NCBI GenBank assembly: GCA_013076295.1
Contig: RQOL01000519.1
Location: forward strand, 1,550,001-1,614,000
DNA from: Sanderia malayensis
Taxonomy: Eukaryota; Cnidaria; Scyphozoa; Semaeostomeae; Pelagiidae
Direction of reading: 5' to 3'
Length of the DNA stretch: 64,000 nucleotides
A program made the position numbers and the translations under genes. Positions 40,405-58,514 of the stretch are shown piece after piece; positions within the stretch are counted from its first letter, which is position 1, and each line of letters starts with the position of its first letter. The notes beneath the pieces were generated by a model. The model was not told the origin of the DNA. It searched no databases and worked only from the letters and a program-made list of their open reading frames with translations.

Positions 40405-41931
40405 TGCGAGTTTAAGTTAGTAAAATAAACAATATAGTGAGCTCTCGATATGAATTAAATATCAATATATGTCCCCTTGAATGACTTTACAGTACGGTTC
40501 ACTCGAATAGACGCCCCCTAAAATGTGATAGAATTAATAAACGCCTGTTTTATCGATGAGGCACGGCAACATGGCATGTTTTGGTCCAATGCTGGGCTGG
40601 ATATGTCGTGATTTCACTATAACTATAAAAATATTAGAAATTAAAAATAATATTTCGCTCTAATGGTAAATATATATTGAAATGAGTAATATGTAAGTAG
40701 CAGCATGTCGTTGTGTAATAAACAAATGTATTTTGCCAAGCCAATGTTTATTTGCCATTTTCGCCCGACTTTGAATTAACAGGCATTGTTTTAGCATCGG
40801 TAGCAATCTAATAGCAGTACGCGCATCGCGAGTACCTCCCCCCTATTATTACAGGAGGGTTTTGTATGCGTGGGAAGGGACCACTGCCCATCTCCTTCAT
40901 TTTGAGTCATTAATGAAATTGTAGGAGTTTTAAAGATGTGACGCGCGAATTTAAAAAGTAACTTTTATTCAATATTGTAGTTTTAATTGTTTTGTTTGCA
41001 TATTGCCAGAAACACTTCTTGTACATTATTATTTGTATTTTGTGACAAGTTTTACTGTTATCATTGAATACGACATGCTTCGTGTTGAATTTTGTAGTTT
41101 CGTAGAGTATTATCAATAATGAAATAATGATGACATTATCAATAAAATTGATTACATTTGCTTTCTTTTTTGTTGTTTTGATTTGATAAGAACCAGTGAA
41201 GTTGTGACTATGATATGCTGCGCAGGAGGGTCAGTTGCATGTGCGCAGGGGAATTGTTTTTGGTTCGTGCGTGCGACTGGCCTACTCCCAAGTGTGGTAG
41301 CTGCTTTCTAGCTGTTTGGCAAATATCACTGGAATGTAGAGGTCCTTTTCAATATATTTCAAATTGAAATCATTTTGAATGCCATTTCAGAAGAGCTATA
41401 CAAACGACTTCTTTTATGCGACTAAAGACAATGGCGTGAAGGAAGGCCCCCTTTTTGGTTTTCACCACGTGGACTTGACAACGCGAGGAGCAGGAGTCAA
41501 ATTCTCTGAAACATGAAACTTGACTTGTCAACGGACTCATCGGGCGGTCTGCTATTGTTTCCTGAATATTTGCTTCTGCTATTTCAGCAGGCCAATCTTT
41601 GATTTCACTTTGTTTTTCATCAAGTCATCTATTACAATTTGTTTACGTTTTGGTTATTTTCACGTTACGTGCACTATAGGTACCTACCAAATACACACTT
41701 TGTTTTGTGCCCCGATTTTTGGGCCAAAGAAAGTAACTTGCCGGTGTCGTGAAACCTGAGAAGGTGGACATTTGTTACTCTGGTTTACACAACTTATATA
41801 ACTTAACGTCGATAATCGAGGTCAAGCTTAGCAGGTTTCGGTTTTCTGTTTCGTATAAACCGGGCAGTTTACAAGGCCGAAAGACGAAGAACCAGACAAA
41901 CTCTGAACCTCGATCAAAACTACAATACAAA

Positions 41932-44900
41932 ATGGCCCCGAATCCAGGTCAGATATTGATAATTGGCGAGCAGTTGCGAATTCGCATGCACGAGGAGCCG
42001 GGTCTGGTCGGTGACAGAAGATACCATTTCCGTACCTACGCTGGATGCGTGGTGGGCAAAGAAGTTGTCGACTGGCTTTTAAAAGCAAGGGAAGCAACGA
42101 GCAGAGACAATGCTGTCAAGTGCATGAGGCTTCTTCAAGACAACGGTGTACTCCATCACGGTAATGTATATTGTTATGGCTCGTGTTTGTTTACACGCCC
42201 AGGGTTACATTAATGTGGGCACATTAATTTGGCACAAGTGGAACCCTTTTCTCAAAACACACTATTAGAACTGAGGCTTGATTTCAAGAGAGAACAATAG
42301 AGAAAACAATAGTCTATTGTTTAGAACAATAGAAAATATAAAAACATTGGAGCCTCTACAAAAATTTACTCGTTCTTATAAAAAAAAGAGTATAAATAAG
42401 CATAGGTTTTTATAAAAATTTCCAAGAAACCCTTAGTCTTGCTGACTTCAAAGCAATCAACAGTTTACAGCTGTTTCCGTGATCACTTTGTGAAGGGAAA
42501 TGCAAACAGACCAATGAGGTTTTCAAGGAGTTTAGTTATTTACCTGTAACTGTAGATGTATGGTGTCTGCAAATATAAAGCAACTTGTTCCCATTGTGTA
42601 TGGCAGTCCACTAACCCAACCTGTTTCCCTTTCAGTCTGCGATGATCATATATTCAAGGATGAATACTTGTTTTACAAATTCAGAGTTGACGATGGGTCT
42701 ATTTTCGTTGAGCCAGAGCTTGAGGTGTACTGCAAGGGTATAATGCTTCATCAAAGGTAGGAAAGCCAAACTGCAAATATTCCACAGATTAATGTGAAAT
42801 ATCAAACCTTTCTTTAAATCTGTTTAAGTTTAAGAAGCTGTTGTTAATATGTTTCCATTTGTCTGTTCAATGATTTTGTTTAGTGTACAAATGTGTGTGT
42901 ATGTATGTATGTATGTATGTTGCCTGCTCTCTAATTTTGACTTGATTTGTTTCAGCATACGCTCAAGCAAGGACTGCATCATCTCCAGCAACACCGATAC
43001 GTGTCTCAAGTATCCAGGTAGTTTTCTTGGCAACCATCTTGTTACATGGATGATTGACAACAAGATAGCAAAAGACAGAGCTGAAGGAGTTGATTCGGGA
43101 GACCAACTTTTGAAAGCAGGCATCATCAGAAATGGTAGGCAGATTCTTGCTCCAATATTTTTTGTATCTGTTTCGAGATCCAGCTCAACTTTAAGTAGAA
43201 TGCATGTGAAAATTCCTGAGCACAGATTTCTGAATATTGACCTTGCTATTTAACTCAGTACCTTGTTAAATATACATGATCCATTAATTTGTACCTATGT
43301 GTTATTGATGCTTCTGCCTTGTATTGTATGACTCTTGTGCCACACCTTTTTATGCCACAGCTCTATACCTTGCAACTTATGCCAGATTATATCATTGTTA
43401 GTTGACTTATCTGATGATTCTGAGACTTTAACGCAATTCTAACAGGTATTCTTTTTCTTCATTTACTAGTTCAAGGTGGACTGGAATTTTTGGATGAAGA
43501 CAGCCATTATCAATTTGTTTTTGACATGAGACCATGCCTTCCTGTTTACAAGAGTCTGGGCATTGATTCTGGCAATGATCCTTACGCTGATAAGCTGTTG
43601 GCTGATGCAGTGGAGAGACTTGGACTGAGCCCAGGACAGCACACATACCTGCAAAGATTGTGGTCAGGTAATGCAGGACTTTCTGTTGATATTGTTCTGT
43701 TGCTTAATGTTAAAGTGAGCCATTCGTTCGTCCTGCTTACTGTTTTTCTGTGTGCTTTGGAATGTTAATGGAGGTTTATTCAGCTTGTGGGGGCTTTTAA
43801 AGTAGACATGAATGAGAAAGAATGTCAGTCAGGTATTAATGTTTCCAAGCGTTAAGAAGGGAAGCAATAATCGATTCTACTACTGGTGTTTTTAAAGCAA
43901 TGTTTATATGTATGTATTGCTATACATACATATAAACATTGCTAACATTGCATAAACATTGACCAATTGCATAAACTGAATAATGTTTATGGGTAGTCAT
44001 TTCTATTCCCACACAAGGTGATGGTAGAAATGGCCACCATTTCACCGGACATGCATTTATGGTGTTTTTTTTTCTTTTTTAGGTAAGAATGAAGCCGTAT
44101 TTTCCGATGATAAATCGTCAACATCCTCCAGTGCGGACAGTGAGACCAGTAAAGGAAGCTACTTGAAGCCAGGTGAGGTTTTTTATCTGTTAATCACAAA
44201 TCATAATTGACATCATCTTCTGCTAATCTGCTACTATTTCCAGAAGATATTGTTGTGATTGCTTCTTACTGGTTGAATTTTGCAAGAGGCTTCAATACTA
44301 TTGAGTGAACGGCTACAAATAAAAGAGATTACAAAGGATTTATCGAGGATTCAATAAGGATTTCCTGGGGATTTACTAAGGTTTTATTGGGAATTTGCTA
44401 CGAATTTACTGAGGAATTACTGAGGAGTTACTAAGGATTTGTTGGGGAGTTGCAAATTTATTTACATCCAAGGGTTAGTTATAAAGCAACTGGACTGGGT
44501 CTCTTGCTTGGCTCCTCAGATTTTCAATACTCTCATTTCGTCAAACCTTGCAGTAATATTTTGTGATTTCAGTTGTCCTACGACACATGTCATCCGATGA
44601 ATTAGTTGGCAGAAACAGTCCGTATGTACCAACAAACGTCCGGGTAAGACTGCTGGCAGCGAAGATCCTTTTATTATTTATCAGCATCCAGCTTATTATC
44701 TAGCTTATTTAGCGTGTTGGTTTCTTTAAACTGATGTATCTATGCATTTTTTGAATGTCGTTTTCTCTCTCTAGATTGTTAGTGATTCTGTTGGCTTTGG
44801 GTTTGTCGTTCGTGGTGATGGACCGTGCTATGTGCAAACTGTGGATCCAAATGGCCCCGCTGCTTCTGTGGGCTTGAAGGTGAAACGCTTCTATTTTCAT

Positions 44901-45518
44901 TCAGACATAGACCAGACCAGTTGAAATATTCCTATTCAAACCTTTGGACATGCATTTCAAGGCTTCAAAATCTTATCCAATACTTCGAATTTGTATCAAG
45001 CCCTGACAGACCTTTGTTAGGCATTATTCAGTTGTCACAAGTCATTGAAAATATTTTTATCGCCTTTTAAAGGGCTTTGAAAGCTGCTATTGAACCTTTG
45101 CAAATTGTATTATCTCCCGAAACGTTGCCCAACTGAATATCAAAGGCTTGTCATGATAAGTAGTGCCTATCACGCCTAATACAGTGTGAGAAACAACCTT
45201 GATAAGTCCGAATGTATTTACCTTTGCAAATTGTATTTCTATCAATTCGAAACAATTGGTTTTTGAGGGCACATCCACCATCTATATATGAATATAATTT
45301 GATAATTCTTTCGTTTGTAGTGATATTTGTATGCGAGGACTTTAGATATTTTTGTTCATTTTTCTTTTTTTCTTCTCAAGGTTCGGCAGTATATCAAGTC
45401 AGTGAATGGTCGTAATGCCCTTGCCATGAACCACAAGGAGCTTGCTAAGGAGATCATGAAAGGACCAGTGGTTGATCTGGTAGTCATGGTTCATTTTAGG
45501 AGCATCTCAGCAGAATGA
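41932..45518 (+). CDS. DEPTOR: DEPTOR, DEP-domain mTOR-interacting protein
   Basis: Inhibitory partner of mTOR in both mTOR complexes. Eight exons in phase: 41932-42160, 42636-42756, 42956-43134, 43470-43667, 44083-44172, 44573-44643, 44775-44879 and 45381-45518; 1131 nt, 376 residues (human protein about 409). DEP1 spans about residues 10-95 (GEQLRIRMHEEPGLVGDRRY, then KEVVDWLL and NGVLHHVCDDH). DEP2 spans about 125-215 (FLGNHLVTWMID). A Ser-rich linker follows (SSTSSSADSETSKGS), then a conserved pre-PDZ stretch (SSDELVGRNSPYV). The PDZ domain starts at about residue 296 (SDSVGFGFVVRGDGPCYVQT, then VDPNGPAASVGLKV). Splice sites are canonical. The start is the first ATG giving the conserved N-terminus. 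The linker is shorter than in vertebrates. Confidence 0.92.
43896..43943. repeat. Perfect 20-bp palindrome with 8-bp loop
   Basis: Arms 43896-43915 and 43924-43943 are exact reverse complements around attgctat, in a DEPTOR intron. Confidence 0.95.
44330..44460. repeat. Degenerate ggatttactgag repeat
   Basis: About ten diverged units of 11-13 bp (ggatttatcgag, ggatttcctg, gaatttactgag) in a DEPTOR intron. Confidence 0.7.
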
Positions 45519-45704
45519 TTATTATTGCGATGATGTGGGCTGATTTGTTAATGGATAATGCATCAAAAAACGAAAAGGTTATTTGCTGAGGAATCGCATG
45601 AACTCGATGAGTTTGAATTTGAAGGAGGATTATTTTTCATTGGCATTTTTTATTTGTGTCATGCACTTTAATGGATGCTTAGTGGCTTTTTTTCATTGTG
45701 GCTT

Positions 45705-45894
45705 CCAGGGGCGTCGTGGCCGCGGGGAGGGGGGGCAGGGGGACCATGGCCCACCCTGTGAAAGCGAAATCACTGGATTTTCGGAAATTTTGGGGATTTT
45801 TCCACTTTTTCGGAAATTTTTCAGCGTTGACCCACTTTTCGGAAATTTTTCCTGTTTGGCCCACCCTAAAATTCAGGTCTCACGACGCCCCTGG
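45705..45894. mobile_element. 190-bp MITE with 14-bp inverted termini and 6-bp target duplication
   Basis: Left ccaggggcgtcgtg and right cacgacgcccctgg are perfect inverted repeats. The direct repeat tggctt flanks both sides (45699-45704, 45895-45900). The interior repeats ttttcggaaatttt. No coding capacity. Confidence 0.85.
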
Positions 45895-46561
45895 TGGCTT
45901 TTTCGCCATGGTTTTGTAAAGTTAGCTTTATTATTGTATTACCTTTATAGGAATATTCTTTTGCTGTCACCATAGTTCTTTTGATTTTTGTTTGGGTTTT
46001 GTGGATTCATGCCGTCTGTTTTGCTTTCAAAGTTTTTTTGGTTATTCGTAAGTGGGAAATTCTATGTTAATAGTTGATAAAAGCTACTCAAGCTCCTGTA
46101 TTACATGTTTCTGTTGCTAATACAAATATAAATGTTTAATGAGTATATGTAAAATTGTAGATAGTTTGAGTGATAACTGGACTTGTGGGATAGAACTTAT
46201 GAATTTAATTCACTATTTGAGTATAAGAATAGAAATGCATGTACATATACTTTGATAGACCTTATAAATGTTAGAAATTGATTTAGATTGGCACATATAA
46301 TATAGAACTTTATTTTTATAGACTGGTGCAGGTCTAATTCTCTTTGATTTAACATTTGTTATTGGAAGTTAGTAAATTAAGCCTGCTCATTAATCAAGCA
46401 ATTATTGATCAATTTTTTAACATGTCGCTTTATTTGTCTGTCATTTTTTCTCTTTGATGAAGTTGACCATGGTTGGTTGGGTACGAAGTCCCCAGCCAGT
46501 CAGAGGCACCTCGTCCCATATTTTTGTTTGCGTCGAGGGGTTGAGACTGTTGGAGCTCCAG

Positions 46562-46600
46562 TGACGTCATCCGATTGCGCGCGTATGACGTAATCACGTG
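46562..46600. promoter_or_regulatory. CRE/ATF and E-box cluster upstream of the MOF-like gene
   Basis: Within 40 bp, 45-80 bp before the ATG: tgacgtca (46562-46569), gcgcgc, tgacgtaa (46586-46593) and cacgtg (46595-46600). The motifs match CREB/ATF and bHLH sites; promoter function is inferred from position. Confidence 0.55.
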
Positions 46601-46643
46601 CACGCCACGGCCACGCTTTTCTTCTTCTGCGTTAAAGAACAAG

Positions 46644-52403
<5,760 letters not shown>

Positions 52404-53607
52404 CTGGAAAGAGGCTGTTTCAGGAGTTTCTTCAAAGGGAATATAGTGATGAGAATCTTCTCTTCTGGACAGACGTGGAGGAGATGAAAGCAATAGATGA
52501 TGGAGCAAAGCGATACATTGCCACCAGAAGAATTTACAAGGAGTACATCCAAGCAAGAGCAAAAAAAGAGGTACCATGAAAGCACTATTAAACCACCCAA
52601 AGGGGGGAGCTTGTTTAATTTTGATTTTCCAGGGGGGGTAGGCAAGGGTTTATTGGAGAGGGGGACTTTTTCAATAAGCTTTAGAAAAATCTTTGCGTGC
52701 TAAAAAGCAGCAAGTTAAACGCTCTGAGCTTCTGTGGTTTAATCAATCACAATGTTATCTTTGTTTACAATCTCAAAAACAAACGGGGGGCTAAATGGAA
52801 AATCTCGTTTCAAAGGGGGTCTTAATGGAGATTTTACGGTGTTTTATTGACCATCAGTTGGCGCACCTGAAACGCACACCCCTCGATTTAGTATTCACCC
52901 CGTGTGTACCAGAGAGAGGATGGATGATGTTGTGGTTCGAGTTTTTAATGCAAGCTCGTAATTCGTTGTGAAATTCTCTTTGCTGCAGATCAATGTCGAA
53001 TCGTGGGTGAAAAAAGGAATTGATGATACTATAGAAAGGCCTTCAGCAGATATATTTGACTCGGCACAAACTCAGGTATATTTTTGTAAATTCATAAATC
53101 GCGATCTTACTTCCCAAGGGTCTTCTTTCATTGTGGATAGATTTTGTCTCGAGCTATCTTTATTGGCCGATATGTTTTGCTGGCAGCGTGCAAGTAACAC
53201 TTGAATGACTTTTGACAAGGCGTGTTACAGGGTTCTATTGCTTGGTCTTTCCCCTTGGGGGCGAATAGAATTTGTGAATCTGTGGAGCATCATAAACTAG
53301 ATTGAGTCTTTGTTTGCGTGGCAATAAAGTCCAAGAGCTTTTGTGAAATTTTACTTAGCGTTTAGGTTTAAGCGTTTCCTTGCTGAGAGGAGAACTTGTG
53401 TCCTTATATATTTATTAATCAGAAGCATGGCTTGCTGGACGCCACGAGTGTAGCTTGCAGCTAAAGAAGAATTGGTATGTTTAAATTTAATCTTTATTAA
53501 TCTTTACCCAATTTTAGGTTTATCTTCTGATGTTTCGACAAAGTTGGCCTAGGTTTCTGGCTTCGAAGTATTACTTGCGTTTGGTTGAAATTACTAAGCT
53601 TGACTGA
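52404..53607 (+). CDS. RGS-domain protein, C-terminal exons
   Basis: RGS domains speed GTP hydrolysis by G-alpha subunits. Three exons: 52404-52569, 52989-53075 and 53518-53607. Together they encode most of an RGS box: RLFQEFLQREYSDENLLFWT, then AKRYIATRRIYKEYIQARAK, INVESWVKKGIDD, DIFDSAQTQVYLLMFRQSWPRFLASKYY, ending at TKLD. These match the EFSEENILFW, AKxIYxxFI, FDxAQxxVY and YPRFL family signatures. The domain's first helix must come from an upstream exon ending in phase 1, which I could not find. The subfamily is unresolved. The MOF-like exon upstream ends in phase 0, so a direct fusion transcript would not keep frame at the best acceptor. Confidence 0.8.
52573..52845. mobile_element. 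Possible MITE family C (G-tract) copy
   Basis: accacccaaaggggggagct at the left and aagggggtcttaatggagat plus tttacggtg at the right, inverted with respect to each other. Similar to 63220-63497. RGS intron. Confidence 0.5.
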
Positions 53608-56024
53608 CAAATGCCGGGTTGATTTTACAAATCATTAATGGCAACACGCACGCTGTATGCAAAGTCGCATTTATACGGTCGCGATTTCGGGACACATGGA
53701 TATCGGGCAGTGAGTTTAGTTCACTGAAGTTCTCAAGAACTCGCTGTTGCTAACTCTCCGCTTGCTTGGATGCCCGTCTCAGTAAAAATGCGCGCACGTC
53801 AACGCATCATACAACGCAGACTGGGCAAGAGTGGGAGGAAGTTGGAGCGACAGAACATGTTGGATATTTTCTCTCATGTACCAAGGACAATACTTGTTTA
53901 TGTGCTGATGTTTTTTACAAATAGCTTGCCGCAAAGCGCACAGGCGTAAACAATAATTTTAATACTTCGTTTAGAGAAGACTTGTCTTTGAATATTGTTG
54001 GTAAATTCAAGCGACTATCGGCTCCACTAACTGTTCTTACAGGCTTTCGGTCGCTGGGAGATTTATCTAAATGGATTTTTACCGTAGATCAGTGTAAATA
54101 CGTGAGTAGTGGTAATAGTTACTAGTATAGTACGTTAAATTGGAGGAGTGGCTGGATATCACTTCTCGTCAAAATAGTTATAGCATTGCATAATTCTCCT
54201 TTCAATAACAGAGACACGTTTTTCTAAGGAGAACGTTTTTTAGAGCAGTACTTGGACTTTCTTATACTTAATAATTTGAATACCAACACTTTTTTTACTG
54301 CTTTCTTTGTGACCATTGAAGGTATTACGTTACTGAACATGTGCATTGAGGTGCAATTCTGTCGTGTAACTGACGTTCTTGACGTAGACTATCGAAAGAT
54401 ACCTTATTATTAGTCACAATATACAGTATATCTTGTGCTTGCACGACGATTTCTCCTTGAAATTTTTATCGTTTGAACTTTTCAACTTTATAATGTCTCA
54501 AATATCCATTACTGAACTTTCTTAACTCTTTGAAGAGCCCCGTACTAGCTACTTGCAAAGCACTTTCTCATAAACAATACGTTTACTATAAATTTAACCA
54601 CAAAGCACTTGGTGCAGTGTGACATCAAAGTAGCAGGTAAATGTGATGACGCAGTATTGTATGGTATATAGCATAGAATTTCAACCCTAAATTAAGCATA
54701 TTTTACTATTGTTTAGTGTATATACTATGAAGCTGCAATATTTTATCGTTTGTTGTCTGCATTCTTGATTCTTCGAGTGACGTATGATACGTGGCTGGGA
54801 GTGGGGTACAATCTAGCAATGTTATTGTCAATACCAATGTGGTCACTTTGTTACGTCAGTGATTTGTCACTTTGTTCTTTTGGATTTGTGACACGTTGTG
54901 GTTCACTTTGATCAATCTGGCTCATTTTAAATGCCAATGTCCGTGTATTAGCATGGCACCATGATGGATGTAGGAGCCGGTGGCCAAAGGGACTATGGCT
55001 CCCACATTTTCGAAAACCTTGCTAAAGTGACCCTTCCAAGCCCAAGAGCTTTCTTTTCGCATAATCTTTTTGACCTGGCATGGCAATCCACATTTGGAAT
55101 GTTTCCATGTGGAACGGGAACCCTCGGGCCACCAGTTATTTTGAAACGTTCATAATAACACATCTGTTCGTCACACGATAAACTTATGTTATTTTTACAT
55201 TTATTTATACATTGCCTTTTTTCAGGGCGAAATTGGGGTAACAATAAAGAGGTGGGCGTATTGACAAGATTTCGCTAGCGCAACAACATATGTCTTTAGC
55301 GTATTCAGTGTAGTGTTCAAGTGTTTGCGTAAGCTGTGTGTTTAGCAGAAGTGTTTGCGTTTGTATGTTAGTAGATTTACACTTGCAATTCAATGTGTGA
55401 GCAGGTGGCAACAAGGGATTATTCTTCCAGTTGTCAGCATGTGATCGAGGCTCGAATTTTAAGCTAAATCAGACCAGACGATCTGTTGTTGTTTTTGAAC
55501 GAAGCGCACGATGAATGCATCACCGACCGTCAATTTTCTATTATAACACTCAATTTCTCATAAAGCATAGGTTTCAACTACCTTATACCTATGCATCAAC
55601 TATATAAATATGTTCATTTCGCAAGCAAAATTTTTCCATGCAGAGGCGTTTTGTGTTTTGAACTAAATTTTCTGGCTTTGTTGATTCTAAAGCATGCATT
55701 TTGTTGTATATTTCTGACCAATATTTCAACAGCAGATGCAAGAGAGTGGCATTTTGCTGGTTGATTTTTGAAAAGAATTGACAATTATCTGAGCATCCGT
55801 TAAAAATCCCGCGCGCAGATGATTTTCCATACGACTAAAATTCAACCTCCGTACGTCAATCGTGCAATCTCCGTACGTCAAACATCTCAATTTGGCAAAC
55901 AGCAGAAAACCTTAAAAAATAGCGCAGAATCGAACAAAATAAACAGTGTTGAAAATCGAACAAAATGCCATTTCATATGATAAAGATGTGTGAACAGTTA
56001 AGGAAAAAAAATGTTAGAGTATTA
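53608..56024. other. Intergenic; nothing recognised
   Basis: AT-rich sequence after the RGS stop and before the PSMB3 3' end. Short frames at 54961-55414 resemble nothing known. A fragment at 53660-53690 (gtcgcatttatacggtcgcg) recalls the end of the MITE at 51588-52046. Confidence 0.5.
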
Positions 56025-57749
56025 TCAATCCATTCTTCCTCGCAAAGTCTTTGTTGTTACCTTGTCTTTCTCACTAAAAAAAGATAACAGATGGGATTAG
56101 AATAGCGAGTAAATGATTTGATATTTAGCAAGATGACTTGATAGCAGCCACTTAAATGTGTATAGCTGGGCAAACTCAACCAAGAACCATACCTCGGGGA
56201 AAGGGAAACAGATTTTTATAAAAATAAATTGTATGCTGTGTTCTCTTTGCTTGAAAATAGCATCATTATCTTTCAATTTGCTACTCTGGTGGCAGCTACA
56301 ATTGACTGTCACCAGAGGAGCAAATTGAATTTTGTTTGAAACCTAACGCCCCCTACAGTGACGTGTTGACAGTGTTTCTACTTACATTATGTGTACAACT
56401 GCACCCCAACCACTCATTGCATCCCGATCAACAGCATTCAATAATGCTTGCGATATTGTTTCAAACAGATCTTCGGGTGCCTGTGAATGATAAGAAACAA
56501 TTGCTGACAGTAAGAAAAGCCTGCGTAAAGTGTCATGTTTTGCTGCTTATGCAATTTCTGCAGATAATTGTATAAAATGACAGCCATCAATTTCTACGCA
56601 ATGTTCCAAAACATTTTCAAATTTCCACAGAATTGATCTGAGAATAACTTATGCTGTCTTATTGTAAACACGTTTGCATTTGTCTGTTCAATGATTGTCG
56701 TAATGATGAGAGAAGTATCTCTCAAAATGTTGCACTCATAAACACTTCTGCCTATAAGATGATAGACTTCAATCCTCACCACACTATTTTAACAAGTTGG
56801 AGATGAGAACAAATGCAATTGTCACCTATCTGAATGTCTTCAATGCTCAAAAGCAATTAGTTGGATAAATACTCACCAGGTCTGGTTCCCATAGTGATTC
56901 ACACATTCCGTAAAGTTGATCAGCGCATGTGCCTGTCACGACAAAGTCCTCTGGGATCATAGGGCAGCCAATCAGATCACAGGATGCAACAAACGGTTCA
57001 TTTGTCTTGGGGTCCAAGCCGGCAATCACCGGTTCTATGAAATATGGACCGAACCTGAATGAAAAAACATAAAATGATAAAGTTATTAAAAAAAGATGAA
57101 TATTTCCAAATTATTGTGTTATTGAAGGCAGGCCATCAGCTTAAAGGCTGATGAATCTAATGGGAATTATTTATAAAGAACATAGAAAGTGATTTTTTAA
57201 CAAGATATTACATCTTATGCTTTCAATATTCATACACTACCTCCGACTATAAAGTAAATTTGATACCATGCTCATGAAAGCGTGCGGCTTGATAAGTCTA
57301 TTTTCCTCCAATTGGTATACGTTGAGTCTTAGCTTCACTATATTTGATCTGAAAAGGGTTGCAAAGCGTAATACCACAAATAGTTATCATAGCACATAGT
57401 TTTAGTATCACATGCGAACATGAGACAAAACAAAGTAGATAGATTTGAAAATTTGATAATAACAAAACATACACTGTCTGTACATCTGTAGCTAGACCGG
57501 TTAATCCAAGATATAGCTTATCGTTCATTTCAAATATCTTTTTGAAGTCAAACGATATCGTCTGAGCTTGTATACCATAGCGCATATCCGAAGCTATGGC
57601 TACGCAATCCTTTCCTTTCATGGCAATAATTGCCCCACCATTATAGCTCATTATACTCTGCAAAAAACGACAAGCATGGCTTATCCAGAATCAAAAACTT
57701 TAAATGAAAGGCCAAATATTCGTTCAAACTCACTTAATCAACTTACCAT
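56025..57749 (-). CDS. PSMB3: Proteasome subunit beta type-3
   Basis: Non-catalytic beta-3 subunit of the 20S proteasome core. Six exons: 57747-57749, 57473-57657, 57241-57348, 56877-57054, 56386-56480 and 56025-56073; 618 nt, 205 residues, exactly the usual length. Key stretches: [100 protein letters not shown], and the end KTLRGRMD. There is no propeptide-Thr1 catalytic arrangement, as expected for beta-3. The first coding exon consists of the ATG alone, followed directly by the donor gtaagt. Confidence 0.95.
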
Positions 57750-58514
57750 CTTGACTTTAAGTTGATTTTGGCAAAGAAAGACTTTGGATTTGGAAAATTC
57801 TTCCACAAAATGCAAAAGATGCGACTAGGCCAAAATTTCTGCTGACAAAATGAGTCTCGTTCTGGTGTTCGTGGGACACAGGGCTACAAGGCTGAACCAA
57901 AATAGTAAACAAAGAAAGAGAAAAATGACTTATTGACCATTTTTAATTTATTTCCTCATGTTGCAGTAAGATCCGAATAAGAATTTACATTTATTTAAAT
58001 ATACATTTATCTTAGCTACAAATCCCTGGATATTAAGGTGTTATTTTCATTCAAAGGATTGTAAACTAACATCCATACACGTTTTTTTTTTTATAAGAAA
58101 CCTGGCTCAAGGCCTAGTAGTAAAAGTTTCTTAATTTTTGGCCACATTTTAGTTCTAAAAGTTTCTTAAAAGTTTCTTAACTTAATGAACAAGGTTCTAG
58201 TGAAAATGAAGAATGTGGCAAAATATTAGTGTCATAACAAAGAAAAATCGTCAATGCGAAAAATCGTCATGTGGAGCCGAAAATGTTATGCTTTGCACAT
58301 AAAACATACTTATTGTAGTTGACATTTGATAAATCCGTGAGGGAAAAACGTGTTTCCGAAATTTCGAATGTTTCTTAAATATTTCCTTGTAGTTCTAAAA
58401 GTTTCTTAAATTTTAGGGCGTCTAGATCTAGGTTTCTTATAAACCGGTTTCTTATAAAAAAAAAACGTGTAATATACAGCTATAAACTGTGCACTTAATA
58501 ATCTAGCAATGAAG
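57750..58514. other. Region between BLOC1S3 and PSMB3, largely a MITE
   Basis: The two genes run in the same direction. PSMB3 upstream sequence is 57750-58076; the family B MITE fills 58077-58470, next to the BLOC1S3 stop. Confidence 0.6.
58077..58470. mobile_element. MITE family B, about 394 bp
   Basis: Left acacgttttttttttataag, right cttataaaaaaaaaacgtgt, flanked by TA. Multiple aagtttcttaa words inside. Second full-length copy beside 14164-14554. Confidence 0.8.

Larger units (their letters stand above)
39642..41931. other. Intergenic between FAK and DEPTOR
   Basis: Contains FAK 3' UTR sequence and two family A MITEs (39674-39844, 40262-40404). The DEPTOR promoter and 5' UTR are probably in 41200-41931. 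No additional gene is recognised. Confidence 0.55.
45519..46643. other. Intergenic between DEPTOR and the MOF-like gene
   Basis: DEPTOR 3' UTR, a complete MITE at 45705-45894, AT-rich sequence, and the MOF promoter region near the right end. Confidence 0.55.

Noticed and set aside
52404..53607. MOF-RGS fusion gene
   Set aside because: The last MOF exon ends in phase 0 while the best RGS acceptor needs phase 1; a weaker acceptor six bases on would fit, so this is unlikely rather than excluded.
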